A stretch of 64,000 nt of DNA, taken from positions 372,001-436,000 of the forward strand of contig NZ_BMIG01000001.1 in assembly GCF_014641715.1 (NCBI RefSeq), read 5' to 3'. The translations under genes and the position numbers were made by a program. Every line of letters begins with the position of its first letter. Within the stretch, counting starts at the first letter, position 1. Positions 36,534 to 44,525 of this stretch are shown here, one piece after another. The DNA is from Polaromonas eurypsychrophila (GTDB lineage Bacteria; Pseudomonadota; Gammaproteobacteria; Burkholderiales; Burkholderiaceae_C). A model generated the notes under the pieces. That model was not told the origin of the DNA. It saw nothing but the letters and a program-made list of their open reading frames with translations, and did not search any database.

Positions 36534-37460
36534 ATGGGTATGGATTTCACGGGCCGCGTGGCCATCGTCACAGGCGCGGGCGGCGGGCTCGGCAAACAGC
36601 ACGCGCTGGCGCTCGCCGCGCGCGGAGCGAAGGTGGTGGTCAACGACCTTGGCGGCGCGCGTGACGGCTCCGGTGGATCGGTCAGTGCCGCTGAAGCGGT
36701 GGTCCAGGAAATACGCGCTGCCGGCGGCGAAGCCATCGCCAATGGCGCGTCGGTGACCGACTTTGCCGCCGTGCAGGCCATGGCCAGACAAGCCATGGAT
36801 GCCTGGGGCCGGGTTGACATCCTCGTGAACAACGCTGGCATCCTGCGCGACAAGAGTTTTGCCAAGATGGAGCTCGCCGACTTTGCGCTGGTGATGGACG
36901 TGCACCTGATGGGCGCCGTGCATTGTTGCAAGGCGGTGTGGGACATCATGGCCGCGCAGAAGTACGGCCGCATCGTGATGACCACCTCGTCGTCGGGCCT
37001 GTATGGCAACTTTGGCCAGTCAAACTACGGTGCAGCGAAGATGGCGCTGGTCGGCCTGATGCAGACGCTGTCCATCGAGGGCGCAAAAAACGATATTCGC
37101 GTCAACTGCTTGGCGCCCACTGCCGCCACCCGGATGACCGAGGGCCTGATGCCAGAAGAAGTGCTGCGTGCGCTGCAACCCGAGGCGGTGGTGCCTGCCA
37201 TGCTGGTGCTGGCGGCGCAAGACGCGCCGACGCGCGCCATCCTGTGCGCGGGTGCCGGAACTTTTGAAGCGGCTCACATCACACTGACGCGGGGTCTGTG
37301 GCTGGGCACAGGTGCGCAGGTGCCTGAGGGGCTGGCGGGCAGGCTCGGTGAAGTGCGCGAGCGCAGTGGCGAGATGGTGCCGCAAAGCGGATCGGCGCAG
37401 GCCAGCAACGAAGTCACCCAGGCGATGGCGCAGGCCGCGAAAACTTCGGCTGCCGCCTGA
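36534..37460 (+). CDS. SDR-family dehydrogenase, MFE-2/hydroxyacyl-CoA type
   Basis: A 308-residue short-chain dehydrogenase. TGAGGGLG at residues 14-21, the NDLGGARDGSGGS segment characteristic of peroxisomal multifunctional enzyme-like SDRs, NNAGILRDKSF, and the catalytic YGAAK. The C-terminal ~60 residues after the fold, ending in an alanine-rich tail, exceed the usual 250-residue core. A role in acyl-CoA or steroid-like 3-hydroxy oxidation is likely from the family, but not shown by context. A GACAGGAGA site precedes the ATG. Confidence 0.88.
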   Translation: MGMDFTGRVAIVTGAGGGLGKQHALALAARGAKVVVNDLGGARDGSGGSVSAAEAVVQEIRAAGGEAIANGASVTDFAAVQAMARQAMDAWGRVDILVNNAGILRDKSFAKMELADFALVMDVHLMGAVHCCKAVWDIMAAQKYGRIVMTTSSSGLYGNFGQSNYGAAKMALVGLMQTLSIEGAKNDIRVNCLAPTAATRMTEGLMPEEVLRALQPEAVVPAMLVLAAQDAPTRAILCAGAGTFEAAHITLTRGLWLGTGAQVPEGLAGRLGEVRERSGEMVPQSGSAQASNEVTQAMAQAAKTSAAA

Positions 37461-37941
37461 AAAAAAGGCGAATGCGAAGCGGGAAAAAAAATGCAGCCGG
37501 GTTCGCTGGACAATGTTTCGACGTTTCGCACGGAGGCGGAGGTCGGATACCTGTCGTTGTAGCGCGAAACCCGGCTGGCACAAATGAAGTTTGCGCAATC
37601 CCTGGCGCGGCGCATGCAGTCCGGTGGTGATGACTCGTGTAGTCCACGTCTGTCGCGCGGTCACCCCCCCCCCACTGGGCATATCTTAGGCAAGCGGTTG
37701 AAACCCTTTTCTCCCAAGCTTTCCATGCTCCTGAAAACGTAGCATTTTGTAGAATCCCGATCCGTTTTGGCTGCGGACGTAACGAGGTGCAAGCATCAGC
37801 GGCCAGGGCGGACCTGTCCTACAGGCGCACGCGGATGCCACCGACCCGGCGCACGAATGCGAGGTCTAGATTGAACTCAGTCGATCACCGATCGGCGTTT
37901 TAAATCAACCACCCTTCGGGGTTTCAAATCAGGAGCTACCC
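37461..37941. other. Gene-poor region with a long inverted repeat and a C10 run
   Basis: No convincing gene is seen in these 480 bases. CAGCCGGGTTCGC at 37495-37507 pairs with GCGAAACCCGGCTG at 37563-37576, closing an ~80-base imperfect stem-loop. A run of ten C residues is at 37664-37673. The TGTCCTACA motif is at 37815. The structure could be an RNA element or repeat remnant; I cannot tell. Confidence 0.4.
37815..37823 (+). promoter_or_regulatory. TGTCCTACA motif upstream of the small secreted protein
   Basis: Exact motif, extended as CCTGTCCTACAGG so that it is locally palindromic (CCTGT and ACAGG). It lies 119 bases before the start of the small secreted protein gene. Confidence 0.5.
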
Positions 37942-38262
37942 ATGAAACTGAATCAATCTCTGACTGCCGCCGTCACCGCTGCCGCACTTGTTGCGGGTGC
38001 AGGTTTTGCTTATGCACAAACATCCGCTCCCCAAGTGACCAACACACCAGGCGGATCGTCGGCGCAAGGTCCGATCAACCAGAACCAGGGCAGCACCAGC
38101 GGCGCTACCGGCTCAATGAACAGCAACAGCGGCTCGATGAACAGCAACAGCACCATGCAAGCCCAGCCTTCGACCAGCACTGGCACCACCAGCATGGACA
38201 CCAGCAACAGCGCCACCCCTTCCATGAACACCACGCTGGAGCCACGCGCTGACCGTAACTAA
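37942..38262 (+). CDS. Small secreted Asn/Ser/Thr-rich protein
   Basis: A 106-residue protein with a clear signal peptide (residues 1-25, cleavage after AYAQ region). The mature part is low in complexity, with the repeated unit GSMNSNS and many Ser, Thr, Asn and Gln, and is likely disordered. A strong AGGAGCT site precedes the ATG. Such proteins are often stress-induced in Burkholderiales, but no function is known. It ends with its own terminator, so it is monocistronic. Confidence 0.8.
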   Translation: MKLNQSLTAAVTAAALVAGAGFAYAQTSAPQVTNTPGGSSAQGPINQNQGSTSGATGSMNSNSGSMNSNSTMQAQPSTSTGTTSMDTSNSATPSMNTTLEPRADRN

Positions 38263-38291
38263 GACGGCAACACATGTTTCCTTAGGTCGCG

Positions 38292-38321
38292 GGGAAGCCG
38301 GATGAGTTCATCCGTCTTCCC
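38292..38321 (+). terminator. Intrinsic terminator of the small secreted protein gene
   Basis: GGGAAGCCGGATGA and TCATCCGTCTTCCC form a 14-bp stem with one mismatch and a GT loop, followed by TGCATCCTTTT. Confidence 0.8.
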
Positions 38322-38352
38322 TGCATCCTTTTAAACACGGGTGTTTTCAAGC

Positions 38353-39090
38353 ATGTCTTCTGCTGAACCTTCTCAACTTGATGCCATTTTCAAGGGTTTG
38401 GGCATAGGCTGTGCTGCACTCGCGCTGATTCTTCCAGGGCAGGTTACATCGCGTCAGTCCAGGCCGCTTGCAGTAGCGCCGGCTGCTGTGCTGGTGCCTT
38501 CGCTGGAACATTTGCCGCGGGTGGCGGATTTTGCTCAGGAAGATCCGTCCAGTGAAGCGCGCCAGATGGCCAACTGGGTGATGGATGCACGCGACCACCG
38601 TGGCATGCCGTTTGTCATCGTCGACAAACAGCAGGTGAGGGTGTTTGTGTTCAAGCCGGACGGCACGCTGGACGGTGCGACGCCGGCGCTGATGGGGTCT
38701 GCCGTCGGTGATGATTCGGTTCTAGGTATCGGCGAGCGGGAAATGTCCGCCATCGAGCCGCATGAACGCACCACACCAGCCGGGCGTTTTGTCTCGCAGC
38801 CCGGTACCAACTCGTCTGGCGAGGACATTGTCTGGGTGGACTATGAGGCGGCGGTGTCCATGCACCGGGTGCGCGCCAAGGAGCCCAGCGAACGCCGGCT
38901 CGAGCGGCTGGCGTCTGCCACGCCGACCGACAACCGGATCTCGTTCGGTTGTATCAACCTGCCGGTGACTTTTTATGAAGACGTGGTCAAACCAGCGCTT
39001 GGTTCGCAGCGCGGTGTGGTTTACGTCCTGCCCGAAACCCGTCCGGTGCAAGCCGTGTTCCGGAACTTCAAGGTGATCGGCGCGAGCTGA
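38353..39090 (+). CDS. L,D-transpeptidase-like (YkuD) protein, first paralogue
   Basis: A 245-residue envelope protein with a hydrophobic N-terminal segment (about 14-30). The YkuD catalytic layout is visible: His171 in SMHRV and, 29 residues on, ISFGCINLP with the nucleophile Cys200. HERTTPAGRF is also shared with the second copy 250 bp downstream. L,D-transpeptidases crosslink peptidoglycan or attach proteins to it. The spacing from His to Cys is longer than in classical enzymes. A GTG at 38341 in the same frame is an alternative start. Confidence 0.75.
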   Translation: MSSAEPSQLDAIFKGLGIGCAALALILPGQVTSRQSRPLAVAPAAVLVPSLEHLPRVADFAQEDPSSEARQMANWVMDARDHRGMPFVIVDKQQVRVFVFKPDGTLDGATPALMGSAVGDDSVLGIGEREMSAIEPHERTTPAGRFVSQPGTNSSGEDIVWVDYEAAVSMHRVRAKEPSERRLERLASATPTDNRISFGCINLPVTFYEDVVKPALGSQRGVVYVLPETRPVQAVFRNFKVIGAS

Positions 39091-39159
39091 TCACTGACGA
39101 TCCTGCTTGTCGGATAAAACCTACAACGCAAGCATCTTCGGGAATTCCCCTATTTTCCA

Positions 39160-39215
39160 TAAAATTGATTCTCGGCCCATACCAAATATGGGTTGATAGC
39201 TATCAAATTTAGAGC
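39160..39215 (+). repeat. Family A repeat, copy 10
   Basis: Tail CTCGGCCCATACCAAATATG and arm GCTATCAAATTTAGAGC at 39199-39215, between the two L,D-transpeptidase paralogues. Confidence 0.75.
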
Positions 39216-39273
39216 ACAGCGGCCTGTTACATGGCCCTACGTTTGCTCAAAACCGCTTCCAGTCAGTAGGATA

Positions 39274-39282
39274 TGTCCTACA
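39274..39282 (+). promoter_or_regulatory. TGTCCTACA motif upstream of the second L,D-transpeptidase
   Basis: Exact motif 56 bases before the start codon, followed by GCGCCGGGCACC. This is the closest motif-to-start spacing among plus-strand copies read in this orientation. Confidence 0.5.
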
Positions 39283-39337
39283 GCGCCGGGCACCTGCCCG
39301 ATTCTGTACGGACCGATTCAACCTGGCAGGACACGGA

Positions 39338-40009
39338 ATGAGCATTCGAAGCACGACGACGCTGTACGCCACGGCTGCCCTGGCAGTGCTGGTTGTGCTG
39401 TCCATGCCTGTTTCCGCCATGCAGGAGTTGCCCACGCTGCAGTTGCCTCTGCTGGCCGACTTCGCGGGCGAATCTGCATCCACCGATGCCCGTTATGCCG
39501 CAGCGTCGGTGATGGCCTCGGCCGACAACAAAGGGTTGCCTTTTGTCATCGTCGACAAAAAAGACGCGAAGCTGTTTGTATTCGACGCCAGCGGTCGCCT
39601 GCGCGGCGCCTCGGCCGCTTTGCTTGGGCTGGCCAGCGGTGACCGCTCGGTGCCCGGCATCGGCCAGCGGCCGGTGACCCAGATCCTGCCTGCGGAACGC
39701 ACCACACCGGCGGGGCGTTTCATGGCGCAGCCGGGTCGCAATTTGCAGGGTGAGGATGTGATCTGGGTCAACTACAGCGAGGGCCTGGCAATTCACCGCG
39801 TGCGCCCCGGCAACAGCCAGGAGCAGCGGCGTGAACGCCTGGCTTCCGCGACGCCGCAGGACAATCGGATTTCGCTCGGCTGTGTGGTGGTTCCGGTGGC
39901 GTTTTACGAAACGGTGGTCAGCCCGTTGCTCGGCAGAAGCCACAGTGTGGTGTATGTGCTTCCCGAACAGTCTGCGGTGTACGCGCTGTTCTCTGCCCAG
40001 TCGCCCTGA
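39338..40009 (+). CDS. L,D-transpeptidase-like (YkuD) protein, second paralogue
   Basis: A 223-residue secreted protein with a signal peptide (1-27, VSAM-Q). It shares with the upstream gene the segments GLPFVIVDKKDAKLFVF, ERTTPAGRF, RLASATPQDNRIS and the catalytic pair His153 and Cys182. Its nucleophile motif reads SLGCVVVP, so the Asn/Arg that normally follows GC[IV] is Val. The two genes are an old tandem duplication. Activity of this copy may differ. Confidence 0.75.
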   Translation: MSIRSTTTLYATAALAVLVVLSMPVSAMQELPTLQLPLLADFAGESASTDARYAAASVMASADNKGLPFVIVDKKDAKLFVFDASGRLRGASAALLGLASGDRSVPGIGQRPVTQILPAERTTPAGRFMAQPGRNLQGEDVIWVNYSEGLAIHRVRPGNSQEQRRERLASATPQDNRISLGCVVVPVAFYETVVSPLLGRSHSVVYVLPEQSAVYALFSAQSP

Positions 40010-40027
40010 ACCCCTGATCAGCGGCTG

Positions 40028-40354
40028 TCAGTTGCGTGGGTCCCGGAACGGACGGGACCGCGCTGGTCCCTGGTCGACCACGTAAACCATGTTGCCGCCC
40101 GCAGAATCCCGGATGTTGCTGCGGGTCAGGTTGACCGCCGGGCAATTGCTGTCGGTGATGGAAAACACCATGTGCCCGTCCTTGAACACCGTCGGCAGCG
40201 TCTGATGCAACTGGTAGCGCATGTCCACCGGCGCCTGTCTTGCGTGGTAGATGACCTGGTTGGCGCGGTTGTAGACGGTGTAGCAGGCCAGCGCCTGGCC
40301 GCTCAGGGTGGCGGTCAGCAAAACGCCGAGGGCGTATTTGAGGGCGAGTGTCAT
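40028..40354 (-). CDS. Hypothetical secreted protein
   Basis: A 108-residue protein with a signal peptide (1-23, cleavage near GQALA). The mature part has two cysteines (CYTVYNR and NCPAVNL) that could form a disulphide in the periplasm. The composition is that of a folded small protein. I recognise no named family, though similar short periplasmic proteins occur in Burkholderiales. It is convergent with the second L,D-transpeptidase gene. Confidence 0.65.
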   Translation of the reverse strand: MTLALKYALGVLLTATLSGQALACYTVYNRANQVIYHARQAPVDMRYQLHQTLPTVFKDGHMVFSITDSNCPAVNLTRSNIRDSAGGNMVYVVDQGPARSRPFRDPRN

Positions 40355-40462
40355 GCGTGGATCTTTCAGAAAAGTCCATGATCGGGCCGCCGCGCCGGCC
40401 GGAGCGCAGGCGCTCAGGCGTTTGCGCTGTCAGCAAACATCCCTTGAAACCTCCCGGTTATC

Positions 40463-40520
40463 AATAAAACAGGGCTCCAGCCCATATCAGATTTACGTAT
40501 TTAGCTATCAAAAAAGAAGC
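40463..40520 (+). repeat. Family A repeat, copy 11
   Basis: The best-conserved copy: tail AAAACAGGGCTCCAGCCCAT and arm GCTATCAAAAAAGAAGC at 40504-40520. It lies between two minus-strand genes. Confidence 0.8.
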
Positions 40521-40530
40521 AATTCCTGCC

Positions 40531-40980
40531 TCAGGCCATGCGCCCCTTGTTGGCGACCACCACGCAGCCGGTGATGAGCCAGGACGTGCCCTCGCGCTGC
40601 AAGCTGTAAATCGCCAGCCAGGCGTCGCCGCTGGCATCGAGCATTTGTACCCGCTGCATCACCTGGCCGTCCTTGTTTTCGGGCTTGAGAAAAGCCACCG
40701 ACGACGGGCGGTAGACCACCGGGTAGGCGTTGCGCACCATGGCCATGAAACCGGCCGCCGTGCCCAGCGCTTCGCGGATGTTGGGCGCAGCATAAGAAAA
40801 AGCCTTGACGGCATCGTCCGCCGCAAAAGCTGCCAATTGGCCCTGTACAGTGGTGCGCACGGTTTTTTCATCGGCCGGGGTCAAGGACGCGGCCTGGGCC
40901 GGCGCCCCCAAGGCCAGCGCGCAGCATGCCGCAGCCAGTAGCCGCACCAGGCGGGTAAAAAGGGCGGGCTGTTGGGTCAT
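40531..40980 (-). CDS. DUF4864 family secreted protein
   Basis: A 149-residue protein with a signal peptide (about 1-30, APAQAAS). The mature domain (FAADDAVKAFSYAAPNIRE, MVRNAYPVVYRPSSVAFL, MLDASGDAWLAIYSLQREG) matches DUF4864, a small NTF2-like fold. The start at 40980 has an excellent AAGGAGA site. Function is unknown. Confidence 0.8.
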   Translation of the reverse strand: MTQQPALFTRLVRLLAAACCALALGAPAQAASLTPADEKTVRTTVQGQLAAFAADDAVKAFSYAAPNIREALGTAAGFMAMVRNAYPVVYRPSSVAFLKPENKDGQVMQRVQMLDASGDAWLAIYSLQREGTSWLITGCVVVANKGRMA

Positions 40981-41231
40981 GAAGATCTCCTTGAGGCGGT
41001 GCATGGATTGTCCGCCTGCTACCCACAAAAGTAAAAGACGGCGCCTCGTTTTTGTGCCGCGAGGCTGATGCCGATACGGGCCGGCTGCGTGATTGGATGC
41101 GCAGGCGCAGTATTTGCGCTTGCGTCCTACCTTGCAATCAGCGCACGGGCTGCCCGTTACCGCCCGGCCAGCGGCAAAAATGATTACAACTTTTCTGAGC
41201 CAACCCGTCAAACCCAACCCAAAAATTTTGC

Positions 41232-41636
41232 ATGGACAGCACCAGCAGCGCCGCGTGGTACGCGCAACTCGCCAAGCCTTTTTTCGCGCCACCGGCTGCC
41301 GTGTTCGGCCCCGTGTGGACCGTGCTCTACATCATCATCGCCATCAGCTTTGGCTTTGTGCTGCTGCAGTACCTCAAGCGCCGTCTGCCCTTTCGTGTGT
41401 TGCTGCCCTTCATCCTGAACCTGGTGTTCAACGTGTTGTACACACCGATCCAGTTCGGCCTCAAAAACAATCTGCTGGCGAGTCTGGACATCGTGCTGGT
41501 TCTGGGCACGCTGGTCTGGGCGCTGGCCGCCGTCTGGCAGCGTGCGCGCTGGGTGGCGCTGGTCAATCTTCCCTATCTCGCCTGGGTCGGTTTTGCCACC
41601 GTCCTGCAACTGGGCATCACCTGGCTCAACCGTTGA
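41232..41636 (+). CDS. tspO: TspO/MBR family protein
   Basis: A 134-residue integral membrane protein with five hydrophobic helices. WYAQLAKPFFAPPAAVFGPVWTVLYIIIAIS, ILNLVFNVLYTPIQFG and LPYLAWVGFATVLQLGITWLN are TspO signatures. Bacterial TspO proteins bind porphyrins and link oxygen or oxidative stress to gene expression. A partial TGTCCTACA-like word (CGTCCTACC) lies about 105 bases upstream. The SGNH hydrolase gene follows by 17 bp. Confidence 0.92.
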   Translation: MDSTSSAAWYAQLAKPFFAPPAAVFGPVWTVLYIIIAISFGFVLLQYLKRRLPFRVLLPFILNLVFNVLYTPIQFGLKNNLLASLDIVLVLGTLVWALAAVWQRARWVALVNLPYLAWVGFATVLQLGITWLNR

Positions 41637-41653
41637 ACTGTTGAAAGATTCCG

Positions 41654-42406
41654 ATGAAACTTCGCCGTCCCTCCCTGCTGGGCACTGTGTCCCTGATAGC
41701 TGCCCTGGTGGTGCTCACCACCTCGGGCTGCGCCGCCTGGCGCATCAAGCAATCGGCTGAGCTAGCCCGGCAAAGCGAGCCCTTCCAGGCATCGCCTGCG
41801 GGTGCCGGCGCGAGCTTGCTGGTGGTGGGCGACAGCACCGGGGTGGGCTCCGGTGCGTCTTCGCCGGCCGCCAGCCTGGCCGGGCTGATTGCGCGCGACC
41901 ATCCTTCCTTCAAGGTTGTAAACCGGGCCAAAGACGGCGCCAAGTTCGCCGACATCGCCCGCCAGCTCGACGTGTCTGGCGGCGAGCGCTTCGATGCCAT
42001 TTTGGTGCTGGGTGGTGGCAATGATGTGATTCGCCTCACGCCTTATGGGCCACTGGAAGAAAATATTGCCCGCGTTGCGGCCCTGGCGCGCACGCAAGCC
42101 CGGCTGGTGGTGTTGATGCCTTCCGGCAATGTGGGCAGCGCGCCCTTCTTTTTTCCGCCGTGGTCGTGGCTGATGACGCAGCGCTCCAAAACCCTGCACC
42201 GCTTTGTACGTGAAGTGGCCAGCGACAACGGCGCGATTTATGTCAATTTATACAAGGACAAGTCGGAAGACCCGTTTGCCCAGCGGCCGGACGAGCTCAA
42301 TGCCAAAGACGGGTTGCACCCCAGCGATGCGGGCTACCGGCTTTGGTATGCCGAACTCAACACGCAGGCGGACTTTTCCAGGCGGCTCGCGGCCCTGGTG
42401 CGCTAG
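41654..42406 (+). CDS. SGNH/GDSL-type lipoprotein hydrolase
   Basis: A 250-residue envelope esterase-like protein. The N-terminus has a lipobox-like TSGC after a hydrophobic stretch, so it may be a lipoprotein. Catalytic blocks are VVGDSTGVGSG (Ser), LGGGNDVI (Gly/Asn) and DGLHPSDAGY (Asp and His). It is cotranscribed with tspO by spacing. Substrates of such enzymes include acylated sugars and lipids. Confidence 0.85.
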   Translation: MKLRRPSLLGTVSLIAALVVLTTSGCAAWRIKQSAELARQSEPFQASPAGAGASLLVVGDSTGVGSGASSPAASLAGLIARDHPSFKVVNRAKDGAKFADIARQLDVSGGERFDAILVLGGGNDVIRLTPYGPLEENIARVAALARTQARLVVLMPSGNVGSAPFFFPPWSWLMTQRSKTLHRFVREVASDNGAIYVNLYKDKSEDPFAQRPDELNAKDGLHPSDAGYRLWYAELNTQADFSRRLAALVR

Positions 42407-42417
42407 GCGAGCGTTTT

Positions 42418-43128
42418 TTATATGCGCCGGGACGACGGCGCGGTATTTTGAAAGTCTGGCGCGGGCGAGCCGTCCACTGGCTGCTGCAGATGGGCATCGC
42501 GGATGGCAAACATGCGCTGCAGGTCTTGCAACACCTCGGCATCGTGGTCGGGCTCTGGCGGGGCGCCGGCTGAGGAGGCTCGCGGAACGGCGACCGGGAT
42601 GATCGCATCTTCGGGCATCAGGGAGACTTCAGGCATCGGGACGGCCGTTTGAAGCGGCGCCGACACATCCAGCCACACCGAGGGCTCGGGCATGTCGAGA
42701 TAAGGACAGGTGTTGCCCACGTCCAGCTCCCAGGACAGCCCATGCAGCCAGACCGATGCCTGCGGCTCGAACTCGGTGATGGCTGCCAGCAACTGCTGCT
42801 GAAAAGCATGCGCGTAGGTCAGCAGCAACATGTCCCAGTGGCGCATCACCAGGCGCACGTACAGGCCGGTGCCGCGGCTGCGGCTGTTGACCACCAACAT
42901 CCGGCATTCGACCCAGCCAGGTGGAATACCGTGTTTGCGCAAGCCGTCGCGCAACATCATCTGGACCAGTTGACGACGGGTGGCGTTGTCGGAGTTGTCT
43001 TCGATGGTGTGCGGGTTGTCCAGGCTGTCTGCCCGCTCGCTTTTTGCGGCCGTGGCTGACGCAGGGGCCGATTTTTCCGGAGCTTGCGGCGTTTTCAGCC
43101 CCAATAATTTGTTGATCGCTTGTCTCAT
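42418..43128 (-). CDS. Conserved hypothetical protein
   Basis: A 236-residue protein. After a basic N-terminus (MRQAINKLLGLK) and an Ala/Ser-rich linker comes a compact domain, residues about 48-145, with RRQLVQMMLRDGLRKHGIPPGWVECRMLVV and LYVRLVMRHWDMLLLTYAHAFQQQL; the last 90 residues are acidic and proline-rich. The AAGGAGG site before 43128 is close to perfect, so the start is secure. I do not recognise its function. It is convergent with the SGNH gene and divergent from the carboxylesterase. Confidence 0.75.
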   Translation of the reverse strand: MRQAINKLLGLKTPQAPEKSAPASATAAKSERADSLDNPHTIEDNSDNATRRQLVQMMLRDGLRKHGIPPGWVECRMLVVNSRSRGTGLYVRLVMRHWDMLLLTYAHAFQQQLLAAITEFEPQASVWLHGLSWELDVGNTCPYLDMPEPSVWLDVSAPLQTAVPMPEVSLMPEDAIIPVAVPRASSAGAPPEPDHDAEVLQDLQRMFAIRDAHLQQPVDGSPAPDFQNTAPSSRRI

Positions 43129-43284
43129 GGCTATGCCTCCTTGCGGCAAGCCGGCTGGCGCGAACCGGTCGCTGCCGCTACCGGCGGCTTGTGTGTGATT
43201 GATGGTCGTCCAAGTGCGGTGGCAAGTCAAGCCGCGGCGTTGCCGCAGGCACAATTGGTTTACAGCCACTTTTTTATCCTTGCC

Positions 43285-43962
43285 ATGTCACTCGATGTCA
43301 TTGAAGTTGAAACCGCCGCCAACCCGACCGCCAGCGTTGTGCTGATGCACGGCCTGGGCGCCGACGGGCGTGACTTTGTCCCGATCGCGCAGCAGCTCGA
43401 TCTCTCGGCCGTCGGCCCGGTGCGTTTCCTGTTTCCCAACGCGCCGGTGATTCCGGTCACCATCAACGGCGGCTACCAGATGCCGGCCTGGTACGACATT
43501 TTGGGCGCCGACCTGACACAGCGCCAGGACGAAGAGGGCCTGCGCAAGACCCAGGCCAGCATCAACACGCTGATCGCGGGCGAAATTGCACGCGGCATCC
43601 CGGCCAGCCGCATCGTCGTCGCCGGCTTTTCCCAGGGCTGTGCGATGGCGCTGATGACCGGCCTGCGTTACCCCGAACGGCTGGCCGGCATCATCGGCCT
43701 GTCCGGCTACCTGCCGCTGGCCGACAGGTTGGCGGCCGAACGCAGCGCCGCCAACCACGGGCTGCCGGTGTTTCTGGGCCACGGCCTCCGCGACGGCGTG
43801 GTGCCGCTGGTCGCCGCGACCGCCACCCGCGATACGCTGGCCGCGCTGGCTTACCCGGTTGACTGGCGCGAGTACGCGATGGAACATTCGGTCTGCATGG
43901 AAGAGATCGCCGACATGAACACCTGGCTGCTGCGCGTGCTGGCGGGCGGTTGCTCTGCCTAA
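43285..43962 (+). CDS. Carboxylesterase / phospholipase-type alpha/beta hydrolase
   Basis: A 225-residue serine hydrolase of the carboxylesterase II family. VVLMHGLGADGRDF is the oxyanion region, VAGFSQGCAMAL holds the nucleophile serine, GLRDGVVPL the aspartate and YAMEHSVCMEEI the histidine. The last four codons and stop (GGT TGC TCT GCC TAA) are part of the left terminal repeat of a 331-bp element, so the C-terminus GCSA is element-derived. Confidence 0.9.
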   Translation: MSLDVIEVETAANPTASVVLMHGLGADGRDFVPIAQQLDLSAVGPVRFLFPNAPVIPVTINGGYQMPAWYDILGADLTQRQDEEGLRKTQASINTLIAGEIARGIPASRIVVAGFSQGCAMALMTGLRYPERLAGIIGLSGYLPLADRLAAERSAANHGLPVFLGHGLRDGVVPLVAATATRDTLAALAYPVDWREYAMEHSVCMEEIADMNTWLLRVLAGGCSA

Positions 43963-44278
43963 CTCGCGCCGAGCGCGGCGGGGCTTTTGCGTGATGAGCC
44001 GTGAGGCGCAAAACCCAAGGCAAGGCTTTCTGCCTTGCCTGGTTTTGTAACGAAGCGCTGGCAACCGCGGTCGCGGTTGCAGCCCTTTGAGCCCTTATGG
44101 GCAGGCACGGCCTTAGCCGTGCGTGCCCGCAAAACCACGCCCCTTCGGGTTCGGACCAAAACGGGCGCTTTCCTCACCAAACCTCTTGCGTGTGCTTCAG
44201 CACACGCTGCACGGTGTTGGCGAGAAAATCATCCCGTTATGGACCCGAACGCGCAGTCGGGAGTTAGGCAGAGCAACC
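43948..44278. mobile_element. 331-bp MITE-like element with 18-bp perfect terminal inverted repeats
   Basis: GGTTGCTCTGCCTAACTC at 43948-43965 is the exact reverse complement of 44261-44278. The interior has no credible gene but is rich in hairpins: AGGCAAGGC/GCCTTGCCT at 44018-44040, GCAACCGCG/CGCGGTTGC near 44060, GCACGGCCTTAGCCGTGC near 44105 and TGTGCTTCAGCACA near 44192. No flanking target-site duplication is obvious. It could be a MITE, a structured RNA, or an overlong integron-like site; the first fits best. Confidence 0.6.
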
Positions 44279-44339
44279 GTAAGGGCTTTCGCGGCGAGGC
44301 CGGACTGAAGGCCAGCGCCAAAGCCATGTTTTAAGCATC

Positions 44340-44393
44340 AAATAGGCCTCCAACCCATAGGCAGAAAGCGCAGACAGCTATAAAAAGTGTAGC
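44340..44393 (+). repeat. Family A repeat, copy 12
   Basis: Tail AAATAGGCCTCCAACCCATA and arm GCTATAAAAAGTGTAGC at 44377-44393. It lies between the 331-bp element and gshA. Confidence 0.8.
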
Positions 44394-44525
44394 AATCGAT
44401 GGCCCGCGAGGGGCCTCCTGCAGGCCTTGCACCCTGGCCTGCACCGGCTCCGGCGCAGGCCCGCCTGCAAACAAGCCCGGCCTGTGATACCTTGCACGCC
44501 ACGGAAGAACAGAGGGAAGACAGAT

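Noticed and set aside
43948-44278. Integron attC site and gene cassette
   Set aside because: Core words GCCTAAC and GTTAGGC are present, but they are over 300 bp apart, the L-box arrangement is not recognisable and there is no integrase gene or cassette array.
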